Source: Nocardioides sp. zg-1308
GTDB lineage: Bacteria; Actinomycetota; Actinomycetes; Propionibacteriales; Nocardioidaceae
Direction of reading: 5' to 3'
DNA length: 64,000 nucleotides
Assembly: GCF_013155375.1 (NCBI RefSeq)
Contig: NZ_JABJQY010000002.1
Location: 1-64,000 of the forward strand
The notes below the pieces were generated by a model. It worked only from the letters and a program-made list of their open reading frames with translations, made no database searches and was not told where the DNA came from. Each line of letters begins with the position of its first letter. The stretch's first letter is position 1. A program made the position numbers and the translations under genes. Of this stretch, positions 7,073 through 15,443 are shown in pieces.

Positions 7073-8056
7073 TCAGCCGGCGGCGACCAGCGCTGCTCCC
7101 ACGGCCGCGACGGGGTAGTGCTGCGGCACCATGCTGAGCCGGTCGGCCAGGCCGAGGGAGGCGAGGAACGCCGATCCCTCCCCCAGCGCCCGCAGCTGCC
7201 GCACGACCTCGACGCGCAGCGGCTCGCCGACCTCGGCGACGCCGCCACCGAGCACGATGCACTCCGGGTCGATGGTGAGGCCGAGCGCCCGGACGGCGCA
7301 CGCCACGCCCCAGCAGAACCGGTCCCGCACGGCGACGGCGCCGGGGTCGCCGTCGGCGGCCGCCGCGAACAGCGCCGCGGCCGGCGGGCCGTCGACCGTC
7401 GGCCACGCCTTGGCGAGCGCGCGCCCGGAGGCGACCGTCTCCAGGCAGCCGAACTGACCGCAGCCGCAGGCCGCCCCGGCCGGATCGATGGGCAGGTGCC
7501 CGATCTCGCCCGCCGCACCGTGCTCACCGCGCCGCAGCCGGCCGTCGATCACCAGCCCGGCCGCGAGGCCGGTGCCGACGCTGAGGTAGACGACGTCGTC
7601 GGCGGCGACGAGGGCCCGCGCCGCCAGCGCGGCCGCGTTGACGTCGTTCTCGACCACCACCGGCACGCCCAGCCGCGCCGCGAGCAGGTCGCGCAGCGGG
7701 AGGTCGTCGCCGTTGACGCCGAGGTTGACCGCGTGGCGCAGCATGCCGCGCTCGACGTCGACGAGGCCCGGCACCCCCACGCCGACGCTGCAGGTGAGGG
7801 GGCTGCCCGTCGCTCGGCCGAGGTCCTCGAAGACCCGTGCGGCCGTGGCCACGACGCCCTCGGCGCCCGGCTCGGTGGAGCGGCGGACCTGGGCCAGGAC
7901 CGTGCCGTCGTCGCCGACGACCACGCCGTGGGTCTTGGTGCCGCCGATGTCGAGGCCGACCGCGCGCATCCCCCCGGCCGGCGTCGTCGCCACGGCCCCG
8001 GTGGCGGTGCCGGCGTCCGTCGCCCTCGTCGGTGCGCCTGCCTGTGCGGTGCTCAC
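7073..8056 (-). CDS. ROK family sugar kinase (GlcNAc/glucose kinase-like)
   Basis: A 327-residue cytosolic kinase of the ROK family. After an Ala/Thr-rich N-terminal stretch of about 29 residues, the ATP-binding motif AVGLDIGGTKTHG appears, then ENDVNAAAL (catalytic Asp), the sugar-binding GEHGAAGEIGHLP and the zinc motif CGCGQFGCLE, all intact. The chosen GTG start at 8056 overlaps the NagZ stop in a GTGA, which indicates coupling; an internal ATG right before AVGLDIGG is an alternative. As the last gene of an amino-sugar type ABC operon it most likely phosphorylates imported or released N-acetylglucosamine; glucose is the other obvious option. Confidence 0.85.
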   Translation of the reverse strand: MSTAQAGAPTRATDAGTATGAVATTPAGGMRAVGLDIGGTKTHGVVVGDDGTVLAQVRRSTEPGAEGVVATAARVFEDLGRATGSPLTCSVGVGVPGLVDVERGMLRHAVNLGVNGDDLPLRDLLAARLGVPVVVENDVNAAALAARALVAADDVVYLSVGTGLAAGLVIDGRLRRGEHGAAGEIGHLPIDPAGAACGCGQFGCLETVASGRALAKAWPTVDGPPAAALFAAAADGDPGAVAVRDRFCWGVACAVRALGLTIDPECIVLGGGVAEVGEPLRVEVVRQLRALGEGSAFLASLGLADRLSMVPQHYPVAAVGAALVAAG

Positions 8057-9501
8057 CGCGTCCACCCTGCCTCTCGCAGCAGCTCGGTCACAGCGGCCAC
8101 GCCCGGTCCGGACGAGCCGCGGGTGCTGATGGTGGCCAGCCCGACGTCGTGGCCGCCCGGCCAGCCCCACTCGACCACGACCGCGGTGCGCCCCGACGAG
8201 GCCACCGAGCGGAGGAAGGCCAGCACCTCGGGGCGCCGGTGGGCGTCGCGGACCTGCACCACGAGCGGTACGTCGTCCGGCACGTCGTCCGGGACACCGC
8301 CTGGCAGCGCGGCCGGGTCGAGGCGATGGTCGGGTGCCAGTCCCCACGCCACCTCGCCGACGGCGATGTTGGCGACGGTCTCGACGCTGAGGACGATCGC
8401 GCCCGGGAGGCCGGGCAGCCGCCCGTCGACCGTCGTCGCGCGGATCGCCGCCCCGACCTGCCGGTCGGCGTCGGGACCATCGGTGGCGCCGACGGACGAC
8501 GCGGCCGGGGCCGGCTGCATCGCGTGGACGCGTGATGCCGCGTCCTGCAGCCGGGCGAGCGGGAGCCGACCCTCCGCGACGGCGCGGACGACCGCGTCGC
8601 GGACCTCCTCGACCAGCGAGGCGGGCTTGTCGGGACCGATGCACAGCAGGTCGCAGCCGGCGGCGAGGGCGCGTACGGACGCCTCCGGGACGCCGAGCTC
8701 CGCCGAGGCGCCCGCCATGTCGAGGGCGTCGCTGACGATCACGCCGTCGAAGCCGAGGCGCTCGCGCAGCAGGGCGAGCACCGCCGGGCTGAGGGTCGCC
8801 GGACGGTCCGGGTCGATCGCCGGCACCACGATGTGGCTCGTCATCACGGCGGCGATCCCGCTGTCCACCGCTGCGGCGAACGGCACGAGCTCACGCTCGG
8901 CGAGCGTGGTGGCGTCCACGTCGATGCGCGGCAGCGCGAGGTGGCTGTCGGTGGCGGTGTCGCCGTGGCCGGGGAAGTGCTTGGCGCACGCGGCGACCCC
9001 GGTGGACTGGAGTCCCCGGGTCCAGGCGGCCGTGTGGGCGGCGACCTGCCGGGCGTCCGCGCCGAAGCTGCGGGTGCCGATGACGGGGTTGTCGGGGTCG
9101 CAGTTGACGTCGGCGTCGGGGGCCAGGTCGAGGGTGATCCCGACGGCGGCCAGCTCGGCGCCCACCCACCGCCCGACCGCCTCGGTCAGGTCGAGGTCGT
9201 CAGCGGCGCCGAGCGCCGCGGCGCCCAGGACCGGGCTGGGGGTTCGCGTGTGGAGCCGGCTGACGTCGCCGCCCTCCTCGTCCACCGCGATGACGGCGCG
9301 GGGGTTGGCGGCGGTGACGGCGGCGCTGAGCGCGGCGATGCTGTCGGGGCCGTCGGCGGTGTTGCTGCCGAAGTAGCAGACGCCGCCGAGCCCCTGCTCG
9401 AGCAGCTCGCGGTAGTCGTCGGGCAGCGTGGTGCCCTCGAACCCGGGCAGCAGCACCTGCAGCGCCAGGCGGTCCACGGAGGTCTCCGGTGCGGCGCTCA
9501 T
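8053..9501 (-). CDS. nagZ: GH3 beta-N-acetylhexosaminidase (NagZ-like)
   Basis: A 482-residue glycoside hydrolase family 3 enzyme without a visible signal peptide, so it probably acts in the cytosol. The substrate loop KHFPGHGDTATDSH contains the Asp-His general acid/base pair specific to NagZ-type enzymes, and DGVIVSDALDM carries the nucleophile Asp. A second domain of about 140 residues (VGAAIRATTVDG... to the end) follows the TIM barrel, as in longer actinobacterial forms. It should cleave terminal beta-GlcNAc from chitobiose or muropeptides. The ATG at 9501 overlaps the permease stop (ATGA) and its own stop overlaps the kinase start, placing it in the transporter operon. Confidence 0.9.
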   Translation of the reverse strand: MSAAPETSVDRLALQVLLPGFEGTTLPDDYRELLEQGLGGVCYFGSNTADGPDSIAALSAAVTAANPRAVIAVDEEGGDVSRLHTRTPSPVLGAAALGAADDLDLTEAVGRWVGAELAAVGITLDLAPDADVNCDPDNPVIGTRSFGADARQVAAHTAAWTRGLQSTGVAACAKHFPGHGDTATDSHLALPRIDVDATTLAERELVPFAAAVDSGIAAVMTSHIVVPAIDPDRPATLSPAVLALLRERLGFDGVIVSDALDMAGASAELGVPEASVRALAAGCDLLCIGPDKPASLVEEVRDAVVRAVAEGRLPLARLQDAASRVHAMQPAPAASSVGATDGPDADRQVGAAIRATTVDGRLPGLPGAIVLSVETVANIAVGEVAWGLAPDHRLDPAALPGGVPDDVPDDVPLVVQVRDAHRRPEVLAFLRSVASSGRTAVVVEWGWPGGHDVGLATISTRGSSGPGVAAVTELLREAGWTR

Positions 9502-10337
9502 CCCTTGACGGCCCCGGCGGTGAGGCCGCTGGTCATCCGGCTCTGGACGACGAGGAAGAAGATGATGACCGGGATCGCGATGAGCGAGGAGCCGGCCATG
9601 ATGCCGCCCCAGTCGGTGCCGCGGTTGACGTCGGCGAAGGTGGACAGCCACAGCGGCAGGGTGCGCTGGTCCTCGCGGGTCATCACGACCAGGGCGAGGG
9701 TGAACTCGTTCCACGCCTGCAGGAAGCCGAAGACGCCGGTCGCGACGAGCCCGGGCGCCAGCAGCGGCAGGGTGATGCGGAAGAACGCCTGGGTGCGGGA
9801 GCAGCCGTCCATCATCGCCGCCTCCTCCAGCTCGTAGGGGACCCCTGCGACGAAGCCGCGCAGGGTCCAGATCGTGAAGGGCAGCACGCCCGCGACGTAG
9901 ACGAGGGTGAGCCCGATGACCGTGTTGAGCAGGTCGAACGCCTCCAGCATCTTGTACTGGGAGATGAACAGCCCCTCCACCGGGATCATCTGGATCACGA
10001 GGAGCGTCACGATGAACGACATCCGGCCGCGGAAGCGGAACCTCGAGACCGCCACCGCCGCGACGAAGGCGAACAGCAGCGCGACGACGATCGTGAGGCC
10101 GGTGACCATGAGGCTGGTGCGCAGCGCGTCGGAGAACTGGTCGGTGGAGAAGACCGTGCGGTAGTTGTCGAGGCTGCCGCCGAACGGCACCCACGTCGGC
10201 GTCGGGCTGCGGATCTCGTTGCGGGCCAGGAACGAGCTGTTGACCATCCAGTAGACCGGGAACACCGAGACGAGGAACGCCAGGATCCCGAGGGTGTTGG
10301 CCGCGACGCGGGTCGGGCGGGGAGCTGGGCGGGACAT
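9498..10337 (-). CDS. ABC sugar permease, MalG/DasC type
   Basis: A 279-residue inner-membrane permease with six hydrophobic segments. The EAA loop that docks the ATPase is ELEEAAMMDGCSRTQAFFRITLPLL (EAA...G...I.LP). The ATG at 10337 is preferred because AGGAGG lies 10 bases upstream; a GTG at 10346 overlapping the previous stop is too close to that site. It pairs with the permease upstream and the lipoprotein binding protein to import an oligosaccharide, most likely a GlcNAc-containing one given NagZ and the ROK kinase. No nucleotide-binding subunit is encoded here, so a shared ATPase (MsiK-like) elsewhere is expected. Confidence 0.88.
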   Translation of the reverse strand: MSRPAPRPTRVAANTLGILAFLVSVFPVYWMVNSSFLARNEIRSPTPTWVPFGGSLDNYRTVFSTDQFSDALRTSLMVTGLTIVVALLFAFVAAVAVSRFRFRGRMSFIVTLLVIQMIPVEGLFISQYKMLEAFDLLNTVIGLTLVYVAGVLPFTIWTLRGFVAGVPYELEEAAMMDGCSRTQAFFRITLPLLAPGLVATGVFGFLQAWNEFTLALVVMTREDQRTLPLWLSTFADVNRGTDWGGIMAGSSLIAIPVIIFFLVVQSRMTSGLTAGAVKG

Positions 10338-10342
10338 CGGGG

Positions 10343-11311
10343 TCACCCCTCCTGGCGCAGCATGGCGCGGACGTAGGGCGCGGTGAGCAGGACGGTGAGC
10401 ACGAGCATGAAGATGGCGACGGCCGCCGACATGCCGAACTCACCTCCGCCGATGCCGAGCCGGTAGATGTAGGTGCCGAGGAGGTTGGTGTCCTGGGCGC
10501 TGCCGCCGGCCTTCTGCAGGACGTAGATCTGGGTGAAGACCCGCAGGTCCCAGATGACCTGCAGCAGCCCGACGACGAGCAGCACCGGCAGGATCGTCGG
10601 CAGCATGACGTGGCGCAGCCGGCCGACCGGACCGGCCCCGTCGATCTCCGCGGCCTCGAGCAGCTCGGCGGGGAGCTGGGTGAGCGCGGCGTAGACGGTG
10701 AAGGCGACGAACGGCACGCTCATCCAGACCACGATGACGGTGGCGACGAAGAAGAACGACAGCGGGCGCAGCAGCCAGGAGTGGCCGGTGTAGTCGGCGC
10801 CGAGCTGCGTGAGGAGGTAGTTGACGACGCCGTACTGGGTGTCGAAGAGCCACTGCCACACGGTGAGGGCCGCCACCACCGGCATGGCCCAGGCCAGCAG
10901 GAGACCGGTCTGCAGGAGCAGTCGGACGCTGCGCGACATGTGCCGCATGGCGAGAGCCAGCCCGACGCCGATGAGCATGGTGAGCGCGGCGTTGACCAGG
11001 CAGAACGCGATCGAGCGCAGCGTCACCCGCCACAGGTAGGGGTCGGTCAGCAGCGTGCGGTAGTTCTCCAGGCCGAGCCACTCCGGCGGCTGGCCGAACT
11101 GCTGGGCGAGGCCGAAGTCCTGGAAGGACAGCACCACCTGGCGGACCAGCGGGTAGCCGAGGGCCAGCGCGAGCGCGAGCACCGACGGCACCACGAGGAC
11201 GTAGGGCAACGGCGTGCGCCGCGGGCGGCGCGGCCGGGGCCGCGGATCGACCGGGACGGCGGGCGGGCTCGTCGGCCGGACGGCCGGCGGGCTGGTCGGG
11301 GCGCTGCTCAT
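10343..11311 (-). CDS. ABC sugar permease, MalF/DasB type
   Basis: A 322-residue permease with a Pro/Arg-rich cytoplasmic N-terminus (about 35 residues), a first membrane segment (LPYVLVVPSVLALALALGYP) and five more. The EAA loop is ELLEAAEIDGAGPVGRLRHVMLP. GGAGGAACG precedes the ATG at 11311. The gene is first of the permease-NagZ-kinase group and is separated from the binding-protein gene by 170 bases holding a strong hairpin, which probably lowers its expression relative to that gene. Confidence 0.88.
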   Translation of the reverse strand: MSSAPTSPPAVRPTSPPAVPVDPRPRPRRPRRTPLPYVLVVPSVLALALALGYPLVRQVVLSFQDFGLAQQFGQPPEWLGLENYRTLLTDPYLWRVTLRSIAFCLVNAALTMLIGVGLALAMRHMSRSVRLLLQTGLLLAWAMPVVAALTVWQWLFDTQYGVVNYLLTQLGADYTGHSWLLRPLSFFFVATVIVVWMSVPFVAFTVYAALTQLPAELLEAAEIDGAGPVGRLRHVMLPTILPVLLVVGLLQVIWDLRVFTQIYVLQKAGGSAQDTNLLGTYIYRLGIGGGEFGMSAAVAIFMLVLTVLLTAPYVRAMLRQEG

Positions 11312-11374
11312 CGTTCCTCCTCCCCCGCGGGGCGGGCACCCGTGAGGGGCGCAGGGGCGTACGTGCTCTGGCCG

Positions 11375-11404
11375 GGGCGGGTCAGGGCGGGTCAGGGCGG
11401 GTCG
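11375..11404. repeat. Three tandem 10-bp repeats
   Basis: Three adjacent copies of GGGCGGGTCA (last base G in the third) lie between the permease start and the hairpin that follows the binding-protein gene. A looser G/C-rich repeat of similar type lies at about 38890-38930. No function can be assigned; it may be a slippage product. Confidence 0.7.
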
Positions 11405-11431
11405 GGGCACGGGTGCCCACGGTCCAGTGTC

Positions 11432-11469
11432 CTCGTCCGGCGGGGGACGGTGTCCACCCGCCGGACGAG
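11432..11469 (-). terminator. Hairpin between binding-protein and permease genes
   Basis: A perfect 13-bp inverted repeat (CTCGTCCGGCGGG and its complement) around a 12-base loop starts 13 bases after the binding-protein stop. In carbohydrate ABC operons a hairpin here commonly causes partial termination and 3' protection so that the binding protein is made in excess. Position and symmetry are seen directly; the role is inferred. Confidence 0.75.
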
Positions 11470-11481
11470 AGCCGGGTCGTG

Positions 11482-12771
11482 TCAGCCGTTGAGCTGGCCG
11501 GCCATCTGCTCGTCGGCCTTGCCGGCGAGCTCGGCGACGTCGCCGCCCTGGGCGATGGCGCTGAAGAGGTCCTCGAGCACGCGGGATCCCTCGACGGTGG
11601 CCCATCCCGGCGCCGCCGGGGTGAGCTTGGCGTTGGACGCCGCGGCCACGGTCGCCTCGGCGTACTCGTCGTCACCGAGCAGCGAGGCAAGCGACTCCTT
11701 GGCCGGCGTGAGGCCGGCCTCGGCCATGATCGTCTGGTAGTCGTCGCTCAGCATGAGCTCGACCGCCTCCTGCGCGAGGTCCTGGTTGGCGGACTTCGCC
11801 GCGATGGCGAGGTCGGAGCCACCGAGCAGGACCGGCGCCGGGGACCCGTCGGGGCCGGGCAGGGCGAAGACGCCCATCTCCTTGGCGAAGGTGTCGGGGC
11901 ACCCGGTGTCCTCGGCCTCGATGAGGCCCTTGACCCAGCCCGGCGTCGACATCATGCCGACCTCACCGGCACACCACGGCGTCCACGGGTCGGCCTCGTT
12001 GCCGTCCTTGGGCGCCCCGGAGGCCTCGGTGAAGAGCTGCTGGGCCATCTCGAGCCCGGCGACCGACTCCTCGGAGCTGAGGGCCGGCGTCCACTCGCCG
12101 CCCTCCTCGACGGCGAGGTCACCACCGGCCGACCAGATGAACGCGGCACCGTTGCGCCAGTCCTGGCCGGGGAACCAGAAGCCGGAGAAGTTCGCCGGCT
12201 TGGGGTTGTCCTTCTTGAGCTGGACGGCGGCCTGCATGAACTCGTCGAGGGTGGTCGGCACCTCGAGGCCCGACTTCTCGAACAGGTCCTTGCGGTAGAA
12301 GATGTACTTCGAGCCGGCGTAGTAGGGGACGGCGTAGGTCTTGCCGTCCACGGTGGCGCCGTCGACGAACCCGGGCAGCAGGTCGTCGCCGCCGAGGTCG
12401 TCGACCTCGTCCGTGAGGTCGGCGAAGGCGCCGGCCGAGGTGAAGGTCGGGGCCTGGGTGTTGCCGATCTCGACGACGTCGGGGGTCTCGGACTCGCTGG
12501 ACAGCGCGGTCGTGAGCTTCTCGACGAGCCCGTCCCACTCCTGCTGCTCGATCGTCAGCGTGGAGCCGGGGTTCTCCTCCTCGAAGGTCGTCTTCAGCCA
12601 GTCCCGCGCCTCCTGGGGCGTGTCCGTGCCGTTGAGCCAGACGCGGATCTCGGCGGACTCGGCGCCGCCGTCCTCGCTGGACGTTCCTTCGTCATCGCTG
12701 CCGCACGCGGCGAGCGTGGTCAGCGCGAGCGCGGCGACCGCCGCGCCGGTCAGTGACTTCTTGATGCGCAC
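11482..12771 (-). CDS. Sugar ABC transporter lipoprotein, DasA-like
   Basis: A 429-residue extracellular solute-binding protein of family 1. The signal peptide ends in the lipobox LAAC near residue 23, followed by an acidic linker rich in Ser/Asp/Glu, so the mature protein is membrane anchored. Family features include PDVVEIGNTQAP, YYAGSKYIFYRKDLFEKSG and the NGAAFIWSAGGD segment, with many aromatic residues suited to stacking on sugars. It resembles DasA/NgcE-type chitobiose binders, but that identification is by general likeness. GTG at 12771 is chosen (AGAGGAA seven bases before it); another GTG directly upstream is possible. It lies 50 bases downstream of the ROK regulator. Confidence 0.88.
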   Translation of the reverse strand: MRIKKSLTGAAVAALALTTLAACGSDDEGTSSEDGGAESAEIRVWLNGTDTPQEARDWLKTTFEEENPGSTLTIEQQEWDGLVEKLTTALSSESETPDVVEIGNTQAPTFTSAGAFADLTDEVDDLGGDDLLPGFVDGATVDGKTYAVPYYAGSKYIFYRKDLFEKSGLEVPTTLDEFMQAAVQLKKDNPKPANFSGFWFPGQDWRNGAAFIWSAGGDLAVEEGGEWTPALSSEESVAGLEMAQQLFTEASGAPKDGNEADPWTPWCAGEVGMMSTPGWVKGLIEAEDTGCPDTFAKEMGVFALPGPDGSPAPVLLGGSDLAIAAKSANQDLAQEAVELMLSDDYQTIMAEAGLTPAKESLASLLGDDEYAEATVAAASNAKLTPAAPGWATVEGSRVLEDLFSAIAQGGDVAELAGKADEQMAGQLNG

Positions 12772-12821
12772 CACAGGGTTCCTCTCATCGATGTACCGCT
12801 TGGGGGGTCGGGGTGAGGCGC

Positions 12822-13955
12822 TCACGAGACGCCCAGCTCCCCGGCGAGCACGAGCACGGCCGCTCCCACGACCACGACGTCCTCGCCGAGCTTGGAGGTG
12901 CGGACGCCGAGCCCGGTGGAGCTGATCGGCATGGTCCGCTCGCGGATGGTGCGGTCCGCCGCGTCGAGCAGCGGACCGTCGAGCAGCTCCGCGGGGCCGC
13001 TCAGGACGATCTCGTGGAGGTTGAGGGCGGCCACGATCGGCGCCAGCACCTCGCCCAGGAGCCCGCCGACCTCGGCGAGCACCGCCGGGCCGTCCACGCC
13101 GGGCTCGCCGATGCGGCGCCGGAGGCGCGGCGCGGAGAGGACGGTCTCGAGGCAGCCGGTGCGCGAGCAGGCGCACCGCTCGCCGTCGGGGTCGACCACG
13201 ACGTGCCCGATCTCGCCGGCGGCACCGAGGTGGCCGTGGAGCAGCGAGCCACCGAGCACGAAGCCGGCGCCGACGCCGGTGCCGACGCGCAGCACCATCA
13301 GGCCGCCGTCGCCGGACTCGCCGAAGGTGTGCTCACCCAGCACGGCGGTGTTGGCGTCGTTGGCCACGAAGACGGGGACCTCGAGCGCCTCGGCCAGCCG
13401 GGCGGCCAGCGGGGTGTCGGTCCAGGCCAGGTTGGGGGCGTCGATGACGGTGCCGGCGGTGTCGACCACGCCCGGGCTGCCGACGCCGATGCCCAGCACC
13501 GGGCGGTCGGTCATCGCCATCAGCTCGGAGGCCAGCTGGAGGACGAGCTGCACCGCCTGCTCGCCCTCGGCGCCGTCGACGTGCACCACGTGCCGTGCCT
13601 GCGGCGTGCCGGCCAGGTTGACCACGGCGCCGGACATCCGGTCGGTCTCGGACAGGTCGAGGGCGACGATGTGGTGGGAGTCGGCGGCCAGCCCGACCAG
13701 CGTCGGGGGCTTGCCCACCCGGCTCTCGGCGGGGGCGCCGAGCTCGCTGACGAACCCCTCGGCGAGCATCTCGCCGACGAGGTCCGAGACGGTGACGCGG
13801 GTGAGGCCGCTGGCGCGGGCCAGGTCGGCGCGGCTCGCGGGGCCGTCGCGGAACAGCTGCTGCAGCAGAAGCGAGCGGTGGTGCCGGCGGGCGTCCTCCT
13901 GGAGGAGCTTGCCTCGCGGCCGCAGCGGGCGTCCGACGGGAGTGTGCGGGGTCAC
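12822..13955 (-). CDS. ROK family transcriptional regulator (NagC-like)
   Basis: A 377-residue repressor-type protein: a winged helix-turn-helix (about residues 25-85, LARASGLTRVTVSDLVGEMLAEG) followed by a ROK sugar-binding domain with GVGSPGVVD, VANDANTAVLGE and a zinc motif variant CACSRTGCLE. The catalytic DxNxA region is retained as in other regulators. It is placed immediately before the binding-protein gene on the same strand, so it most likely controls this amino-sugar import operon in response to GlcNAc or its phosphate. The GTG start at 13955 has no clear Shine-Dalgarno sequence, only an AT-rich stretch. Confidence 0.88.
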   Translation of the reverse strand: MTPHTPVGRPLRPRGKLLQEDARRHHRSLLLQQLFRDGPASRADLARASGLTRVTVSDLVGEMLAEGFVSELGAPAESRVGKPPTLVGLAADSHHIVALDLSETDRMSGAVVNLAGTPQARHVVHVDGAEGEQAVQLVLQLASELMAMTDRPVLGIGVGSPGVVDTAGTVIDAPNLAWTDTPLAARLAEALEVPVFVANDANTAVLGEHTFGESGDGGLMVLRVGTGVGAGFVLGGSLLHGHLGAAGEIGHVVVDPDGERCACSRTGCLETVLSAPRLRRRIGEPGVDGPAVLAEVGGLLGEVLAPIVAALNLHEIVLSGPAELLDGPLLDAADRTIRERTMPISSTGLGVRTSKLGEDVVVVGAAVLVLAGELGVS

Positions 13956-13985
13956 ATTAGTTAGTTCACCGCACTTACTTATCCC
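13954..13985 (-). promoter_or_regulatory. AT-rich candidate operator/promoter of ROK operon
   Basis: Between the amidohydrolase stop and the ROK regulator start the sequence turns sharply AT-rich, with TTAGTTAGTT and ACTTACTT separated by CACCGC. Such TTAGTTA-like elements resemble operators of ROK repressors and could also include a -10 box. Autoregulation by the adjacent gene is an inference; the repeats are not a perfect palindrome. Confidence 0.4.
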
Positions 13986-14863
13986 CTGTCAAGCATCTCC
14001 GCCGTGCTGGTCCAGCACACCGCGCGGAGCCAGTCCTCCCCCAGCCCCAGCGCCTCGAGCGCGGTCAGCTGCTCGCCGTAGGCGTACGGAATGTTCGGGA
14101 AGTCGCTGCCGAGGTGCACCTTCCCGGCGAGCCCGAGGTCCCTCAGCCGCGGCAGCAGCGCGGGCGGGTAGTCGCCACCCATCTCGTCGAAGAAGCGGGT
14201 GAACGCCATCGTCGTGTCGAGGGCGACCCGCTCGTGGGTCTCGGCGAGCGCGAGGAACTCGGCGTACTCCGGCGCGCCCGCGTGGGCGATGACCAGGCGC
14301 AGCCGCGGGTGGCGGACCAACAGCTCGGCGACGGGCGCGGGGCCGGTGTGCTCGGTCGGCACCGGGCCGCTGCCGGCGTGCAGGACCACCGGCGTGCCGC
14401 TCGCGGCGACCACGGACCACGCCTCGTCGAGCAGCGGGTCGGTGACCGTGAAGGCGCCGACCTGCACGTGCACCTTCCACACCTCGACCCGGTCCGGGGA
14501 GGGAGCGGACCGGGCGGCGACGTACGACGCCACGCCGGGCTCGGGGAAGAAGGTGCCGCAGACCGCCGCCTCGGGCACGCGGGCGGCGAAGGCGGCGGCC
14601 CAGTCGTTGAGGAACTCCGCCATCCCCGGCTTGTGGGCGTAGGGCAGCGCGGTGAAGCGGCGCACGCCGAACGAGCGCAGCGTCTCGACCAGGACCTCGT
14701 CGTCGTCGCGGTAGTGCAGCGGCCACGGCCGACCGATCAGCGGTCCGGCCGCGTCGAACTGCGCCCGCACCTTGGCCATCACCCGCGGCGGCAGGAAGTG
14801 CGTGTGCAGGTCCATCAGCCCGGGCAGGCCGAGGGCCTCGGCGAAGGCGCGCGGGTCGGTCAC
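13979..14863 (-). CDS. Amidohydrolase_2 family metal-dependent hydrolase
   Basis: A 294-residue TIM-barrel hydrolase. Metal ligands are visible as DLHTHFLPP (HxH at residues 19-21), VVLHAGSG (His), LVIAHAGAPEY (His) and GSDFPNIPY (Asp), the set expected of the amidohydrolase_2 (PF04909) group that includes decarboxylases and lactonases. It would act in the cytosol on a small ring or carboxylated compound. The start is GTG at 14863, 28 bases below the smpB stop, and it ends 23 bases before the ROK regulator. Its link to the sugar operon is only positional. Confidence 0.78.
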   Translation of the reverse strand: MTDPRAFAEALGLPGLMDLHTHFLPPRVMAKVRAQFDAAGPLIGRPWPLHYRDDDEVLVETLRSFGVRRFTALPYAHKPGMAEFLNDWAAAFAARVPEAAVCGTFFPEPGVASYVAARSAPSPDRVEVWKVHVQVGAFTVTDPLLDEAWSVVAASGTPVVLHAGSGPVPTEHTGPAPVAELLVRHPRLRLVIAHAGAPEYAEFLALAETHERVALDTTMAFTRFFDEMGGDYPPALLPRLRDLGLAGKVHLGSDFPNIPYAYGEQLTALEALGLGEDWLRAVCWTSTAEMLDRG

Positions 14864-14891
14864 CGGCTCGGTCCCGGGCTCATTCCCAGCC

Positions 14892-15371
14892 TCAGTCCCG
14901 GTGCCCCTTGAGCCGGCGCTGCACGGCCTCGACCTTCTCGCGGTTGGCCGTGCGCTCGGCCAGCGTGTGGCGCTTGTCGTAGGACTTCTTGCCCTTCGCC
15001 AGCGCGATCTCCACCTTGGCGCGGCCGTCCTTGAAGTAGAGGGCGAGCGGCACGATGGTGTAGCCCTTGTCGGTGATCTTGCGCTCGATCTTGTCGATCT
15101 CGGAGCGGTTGAGCAGCAGCTTGCGGCGCCGCCGGGCCGAGTGGTTGGTCCACGTGCCCTGGGTGTACTCCGGGATGTGGACGCCGAGCAGCCACGCCTC
15201 GCCGTTGTGGATCTCGGCGAAGCCGTCGACGAGCGAGGCGCGGCCCTGCCGCAACGACTTCACCTCGGTGCCCATGAGGACGAGCCCGGCCTCCCAGGTG
15301 TCCTCGATGTGGTAGTCGTGGCGGGCCTTCTTGTTCTGCGCGACCATCTTCTGGCCCTGCTCCTTCGCCAT
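14892..15371 (-). CDS. smpB: SsrA-binding protein SmpB
   Basis: At 159 residues this has the full SmpB pattern: [28 protein letters not shown] in the OB-fold, [18 protein letters not shown], and the basic C-terminal tail [18 protein letters not shown] that enters the mRNA channel. It carries tmRNA to stalled ribosomes; the partner RNA is encoded about 9 kb away in this window. The gene follows the M23 peptidase by 72 bases in the ftsE-ftsX-peptidase-smpB arrangement typical of actinobacteria. Confidence 0.96.
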   Translation of the reverse strand: MAKEQGQKMVAQNKKARHDYHIEDTWEAGLVLMGTEVKSLRQGRASLVDGFAEIHNGEAWLLGVHIPEYTQGTWTNHSARRRRKLLLNRSEIDKIERKITDKGYTIVPLALYFKDGRAKVEIALAKGKKSYDKRHTLAERTANREKVEAVQRRLKGHRD

Positions 15372-15443
15372 CCGGCCATTCTCTCAGGCGAGGCCAGCGG
15401 CGCGCACAGCGGTTTGTGCCGTCCAGGGCCGTGCGGAGCCGCC

